Part shown: positions 61,701 to 64,000 of the stretch, piece by piece
How positions within the stretch are numbered: position 1 is the first letter of the stretch
Layout: every line of letters begins with the position of its first letter
Assembly (NCBI GenBank): GCA_033344875.1
Contig: JAWPMO010000001.1
Coordinates: 1,203,595 to 1,267,594, forward strand
Direction of reading: 5' to 3'
Length of the DNA stretch: 64,000 nt
DNA from: Ilumatobacteraceae bacterium
GTDB lineage: Bacteria > Actinomycetota > Acidimicrobiia > Acidimicrobiales > Ilumatobacteraceae
Notes under the pieces: generated by a model
Databases searched by the model: none
What the model was told of the DNA's origin: nothing
What the model saw: the letters and a program-made list of their open reading frames with translations, nothing else
Translations under genes and position numbers: made by a program

Positions 61701-63101
61701 TCAACCGTTGATGCTGCGACCGGTGAGCGACATCATCGTCTCACCGAACAGCTCGGTCATGCTGGGATGGGGTTGGATGAACTCGGCGACTTCGTCGACC
61801 GTTGCCTCCCAGTTCACGGCGAGGTAACCGCCGGACAACTGCTCGGTCACCCACGGGCCGACCATGTGCACGCCGAGCACCTGACCCGGCGTGCCGTCGG
61901 CGTTCTTCTTGGCGATGATCTTGACCATGCCGTCGGTCTGACCGACGATCTGGGCCCGACTGTTGAACTTGAACGGGTGCTTGCCCACCACGACGTCGAT
62001 GCCGGCGGCCTTGGCCGCATCTTCGCCCGGACCTGCCCACGCCACTTCGGGGTCGCAGTAGATCGCCCACGGGACCCGGTCGTACGCGACCGGCATCGCG
62101 CCCTCGCCCAGCGCATGCTTGACCACGAGGATCGCCTCGGCGTATCCCACGTGCGCCAGCTGCGGGGTGTTGATCAGGTCGCCCACGGCGTACACACCCG
62201 GCTCACCGGTCTGGCAGTACTCGTCGACGACGACGAAGCCGCGCTCGTCGACCTGGACACCGGTGCCCTCGAGCCCGAGTTGATCGGCGAACGGACGCCG
62301 CCCGACCGAGATGATGCAGGCGTCGACCTCGACCGACTCGCCGTCGCCGAACTGCACGGTCGTGCCGCCCGACCCGTCGGGAGTGTGGCCGGTGACCTTG
62401 ACATCGGTCTTGATGGTGATCTTCTTCTTCTTGAAGCTGCGCTCGACGATCTTGGTGACGTCGCTGTCGAGACCCGGCAGGATCTTGGGCAGCCCTTCGA
62501 GGATCGTGACCTCGGCGTCCAGGTCGGCGAAGGTGGAGGCGAACTCGCAGCCGATCGCGCCGCCGCCGATCACGGCGACCCGTGGCGGTACGTGGTCGAG
62601 ATTCAGCACCTCGTCACTGGTCATGATCGGACCACCCACGTCGAAGCCCGGGATCGTCCTGGGCACCGAGCCGGAGGCGAGGATCACGTTGGTGCCGGTG
62701 ATGGTCGCCGACCCGCCGTCGTTCATGGCGACCGACACGGTTCGATCGGCGCCGAGCGAGCCGACGCCGTTGAAGACCTCGACGTTGCGGCCCTTGCACA
62801 TGGCGGCGATCCCGCCGACGAGACCGGCGACGATCTTCTGCTTCCGCTCCTGCGTGACCGCGAAGTTGACCGACGGCGAACTCGACTCGATCCCGAAATC
62901 GGCGCTGTGCTCGACGTGGCGCTTGACCGCCGCCGTCTCGAGGAACGCCTTGGCCGGGATGCACCCACGGTTGAGGCACGTTCCGCCGAGTGCGTCTTTT
63001 TCGACGAGGGCCACCTGCATGCCGGCGGAGGCGGCGTACAGCGCGGCGGCGTACCCGCCCGGGCCACCACCGATGACGACGAGATCGAACGAATCACTCA
63101 C
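61701..63101 (-). CDS. lpdA: Dihydrolipoyl dehydrogenase (E3)
   Basis: A 466-residue flavoprotein that reoxidises dihydrolipoyl groups with NAD+. G-G-G-P-G-G-Y at 11-17 is the FAD motif, the active disulfide is C42-x4-C47 (G-T-C-L-N-R-G-C-I-P), and I-G-G-G-A-I-G-C-E-F-A-S is the NAD motif. The C-terminal catalytic H-P-x-x-x-E is Q-P-H-P-S-M-T-E. GTG 63101 is chosen because it starts the conserved fold and lies 7 nt after TACGGT. It is followed by sucB (45 nt gap), so one transcript could carry E3, E2 and the lipoylation fusion. Confidence 0.95.
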   Translation of the reverse strand: MSDSFDLVVIGGGPGGYAAALYAASAGMQVALVEKDALGGTCLNRGCIPAKAFLETAAVKRHVEHSADFGIESSSPSVNFAVTQERKQKIVAGLVGGIAAMCKGRNVEVFNGVGSLGADRTVSVAMNDGGSATITGTNVILASGSVPRTIPGFDVGGPIMTSDEVLNLDHVPPRVAVIGGGAIGCEFASTFADLDAEVTILEGLPKILPGLDSDVTKIVERSFKKKKITIKTDVKVTGHTPDGSGGTTVQFGDGESVEVDACIISVGRRPFADQLGLEGTGVQVDERGFVVVDEYCQTGEPGVYAVGDLINTPQLAHVGYAEAILVVKHALGEGAMPVAYDRVPWAIYCDPEVAWAGPGEDAAKAAGIDVVVGKHPFKFNSRAQIVGQTDGMVKIIAKKNADGTPGQVLGVHMVGPWVTEQLSGGYLAVNWEATVDEVAEFIQPHPSMTELFGETMMSLTGRSING

Positions 63102-63108
63102 GAACGCC

Positions 63109-63114
63109 ACCGTA
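63109..63114 (-). promoter_or_regulatory. -10 element TACGGT of the lpd-sucB-lipBA cluster
   Basis: TACGGT, 7 nt, then GTG 63101. It would drive the lipoyl cluster. Confidence 0.5.
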
Positions 63115-63161
63115 TCGTCGCTACCCACGGGTAACGCACGCCCCTCGCCGCTGTCTGGTGG

Positions 63162-63575
63162 TCAGCCCAACACCCAGCGGGCCTGGTCGTCACCACGCTC
63201 GTAGAACAGCACGCGCGACGCCCCGTCGGCGGAGGCGACGTCGAACTCGATCGCACAATCGGCGAGTGCCGACGACGAGGCCGCACAGGTCGTCGACTCG
63301 AGCCCCACCGGACGTCCCGAGGCGATCAACCGGAACGCTGCGGTCGGGTCGTCGTCGTCGGTGCCGCCGATGGTCACGAGCACACGGAGGCGGCCGGCGT
63401 CCTCGACGGCGTCGGTGACGACGACCGTCATGTCGCCCACCTCTGCCGACTCGCCGAGCGCCACCGGAGCCGCGATGTCGTCCTGACCGGTGAGCTGGAA
63501 CAGGAAGACCGCTCCGGCCAACATGATCGCGAGTCCGCAGCCCAGGGCCATCAACATCAGTGTTCGTGTCTTCAT
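63162..63575 (-). CDS. Secreted or membrane-anchored protein of unknown function
   Basis: A 137-residue protein with an N-terminal hydrophobic segment (M-K-T-R-T-L-M-L-M-A-L-G-C-G-L-A-I-M-L-A-G-A-V) that could be a signal anchor. A beta-rich extracytoplasmic domain with two Cys (T-T-C-A-A-S and A-D-C-A-I-E), perhaps disulfide-bonded, follows. The layout is DUF4352-like but no clear family match is visible. It is divergent from the selenolipoprotein gene. Confidence 0.6.
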   Translation of the reverse strand: MKTRTLMLMALGCGLAIMLAGAVFLFQLTGQDDIAAPVALGESAEVGDMTVVVTDAVEDAGRLRVLVTIGGTDDDDPTAAFRLIASGRPVGLESTTCAASSSALADCAIEFDVASADGASRVLFYERGDDQARWVLG

Positions 63576-63650
63576 GTGCGGACGAGGCTACGAGCGGAAA
63601 CGTTCGCGAAACACCGCCCGAGGTGACGGCGTCGCTCGCCTCGACCGCGG

Positions 63651-63656
63651 TACCGT
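63651..63656 (+). promoter_or_regulatory. -10 element TACCGT of the lipoprotein selenoprotein gene
   Basis: TACCGT, 7 nt (gctcctc), then GTG 63664. It supports the GTG 63664 start. Confidence 0.5.
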
Positions 63657-63663
63657 GCTCCTC

Positions 63664-64000
63664 GTGTTCCGACGTGCCCTCCCCGTACTCGCAGCGACGC
63701 TGCTCGTGGCGTGTGGCGGCGGGGACCCCGAGGCATCGCCGACCACCGATGCACCGACGCCCGCTGCCGTGACGACCGCTGCGCCAGGTGCGACAGCGAT
63801 CGATCCTGGCGCCGTGCCGGCGGCCTTGCAGTTCACCGCCCCGCTCGTCGGCGGCGGCGAGATCGAGCTCGGCGAACTCGCCGGTCGGCCGGTGCTCCTC
63901 TGGTTCTGGGCACCGTGGTGAAGCACCTGTAATCGAGAAGCTCCCTCGGTCGAGGAAGCAGCACAACGATGGGCCGGTCAGGCCGAGTTCGTCGGCGTCG
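63664..64000 (+). CDS. Thioredoxin-like lipoprotein with in-frame TGA (selenocysteine) at codon 86, partial
   Basis: GTG 63664 starts a lipoprotein: M-F-R-R-A-L-P-V-L-A-A-T-L-L-V-A-C with lipid-anchor C17, then a Pro/Thr/Ala-rich linker. The thioredoxin fold starts at F-T-A-P-L-V-G-G-G-E-I-E-L-G-E-L-A-G-R-P-V-L-L-W-F-W-A-P-W. The next codon is TGA (63919-63921) where the first Cys of W-C-x-x-C belongs. Read through it, U86-S-T-C89-N-R-E-A-P-S-V-E-E-A continues the fold perfectly to the window edge. It should be a TlpA/ResA-like extracytoplasmic redox protein with a U-x-x-C site. Confidence 0.8.
63940..63959 (+). promoter_or_regulatory. SECIS-like hairpin for selenocysteine insertion
   Basis: GCT-C-CCTC pairs with GAGG-A-AGC around the 4-nt loop GGTC. 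There are seven base pairs with one C/A mismatch, starting 18 nt after the TGA. A GGUC apical loop is also found in the E. coli fdhF SECIS, where the G and U contact SelB. Confidence 0.7.

Overview
The window is about two-thirds G+C, densely coded on both strands, and has an actinobacterial gene set: a mycothiol synthase, an F420-type luciferase-fold oxidoreductase, a DUF222/HNH protein, an ABC-F ATPase, a primary sigma factor and many GTG starts. Many genes have a TANNNT hexamer 6-7 nt before the start codon and no Shine-Dalgarno, which suggests widespread leaderless transcription. Together with four cyclic-di-GMP proteins and a methylsuccinyl-CoA dehydrogenase, this fits a free-living actinobacterium, perhaps Acidimicrobiia (Ilumatobacter-like). 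The taxonomic placement is inference.

Layout. 1-6.1 kb: the tail of a PLP enzyme, a crotonase-SDR pair, an inositol-phosphatase-family gene divergent from an unknown gene, and a PAS-GAF-PAS-GGDEF-EAL protein. 6.1-10.4 kb: tRNA(CAT) and tRNA-Asn, a membrane diguanylate cyclase, rpoD and dnaG. 10.4-18.7 kb: TerC, pyruvate phosphate dikinase, a site-2-type protease, a YgfZ-like protein, then hisI-trpE. 18.7-22.5 kb: a GroES-family gene divergent from a hydrolase, then a small ORF, a redoxin selenoprotein and an acyl-CoA ligase with overlapping stop and start codons. 22.5-29.7 kb: aldo/keto reductase, PAS-GGDEF protein, crotonase, and the tightly overlapped hisCBHAF operon. 30-36 kb: mshD, an M3 peptidase, rlmN, a LOG-family gene and methylsuccinyl-CoA dehydrogenase. 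36-50 kb: a membrane GGDEF-EAL protein, HAD phosphatase, several unknowns, hrpB, a TSUP permease, class I fumarase, a ferric-siderophore reductase and a frameshifted DUF222/HNH gene. 50-57.6 kb: ABC-F, DUF2752, a lipoprotein, mscL, a flavin disulfide reductase and an MFS transporter. 57.6-63.6 kb: a luciferase-fold oxidoreductase and an lpd-sucB-lipB/lipA cluster making and lipoylating 2-oxoacid dehydrogenase parts. 63.7-64 kb: the start of a thioredoxin-like lipoprotein.

The most notable content is two probable selenoproteins. In both the redoxin at 19803 and the lipoprotein at 63664, a TGA sits at the redox-active cysteine position of a thioredoxin-type motif. The protein-like frame continues past it, and a SECIS-like hairpin follows within 15-30 nt. 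Conventional gene calling would split or truncate both. Other notable features are a single-polypeptide LipB-LipA fusion and three divergent gene pairs driven from a shared 10-bp ANNNTANNNT element, apparently with leaderless mRNAs on both sides.
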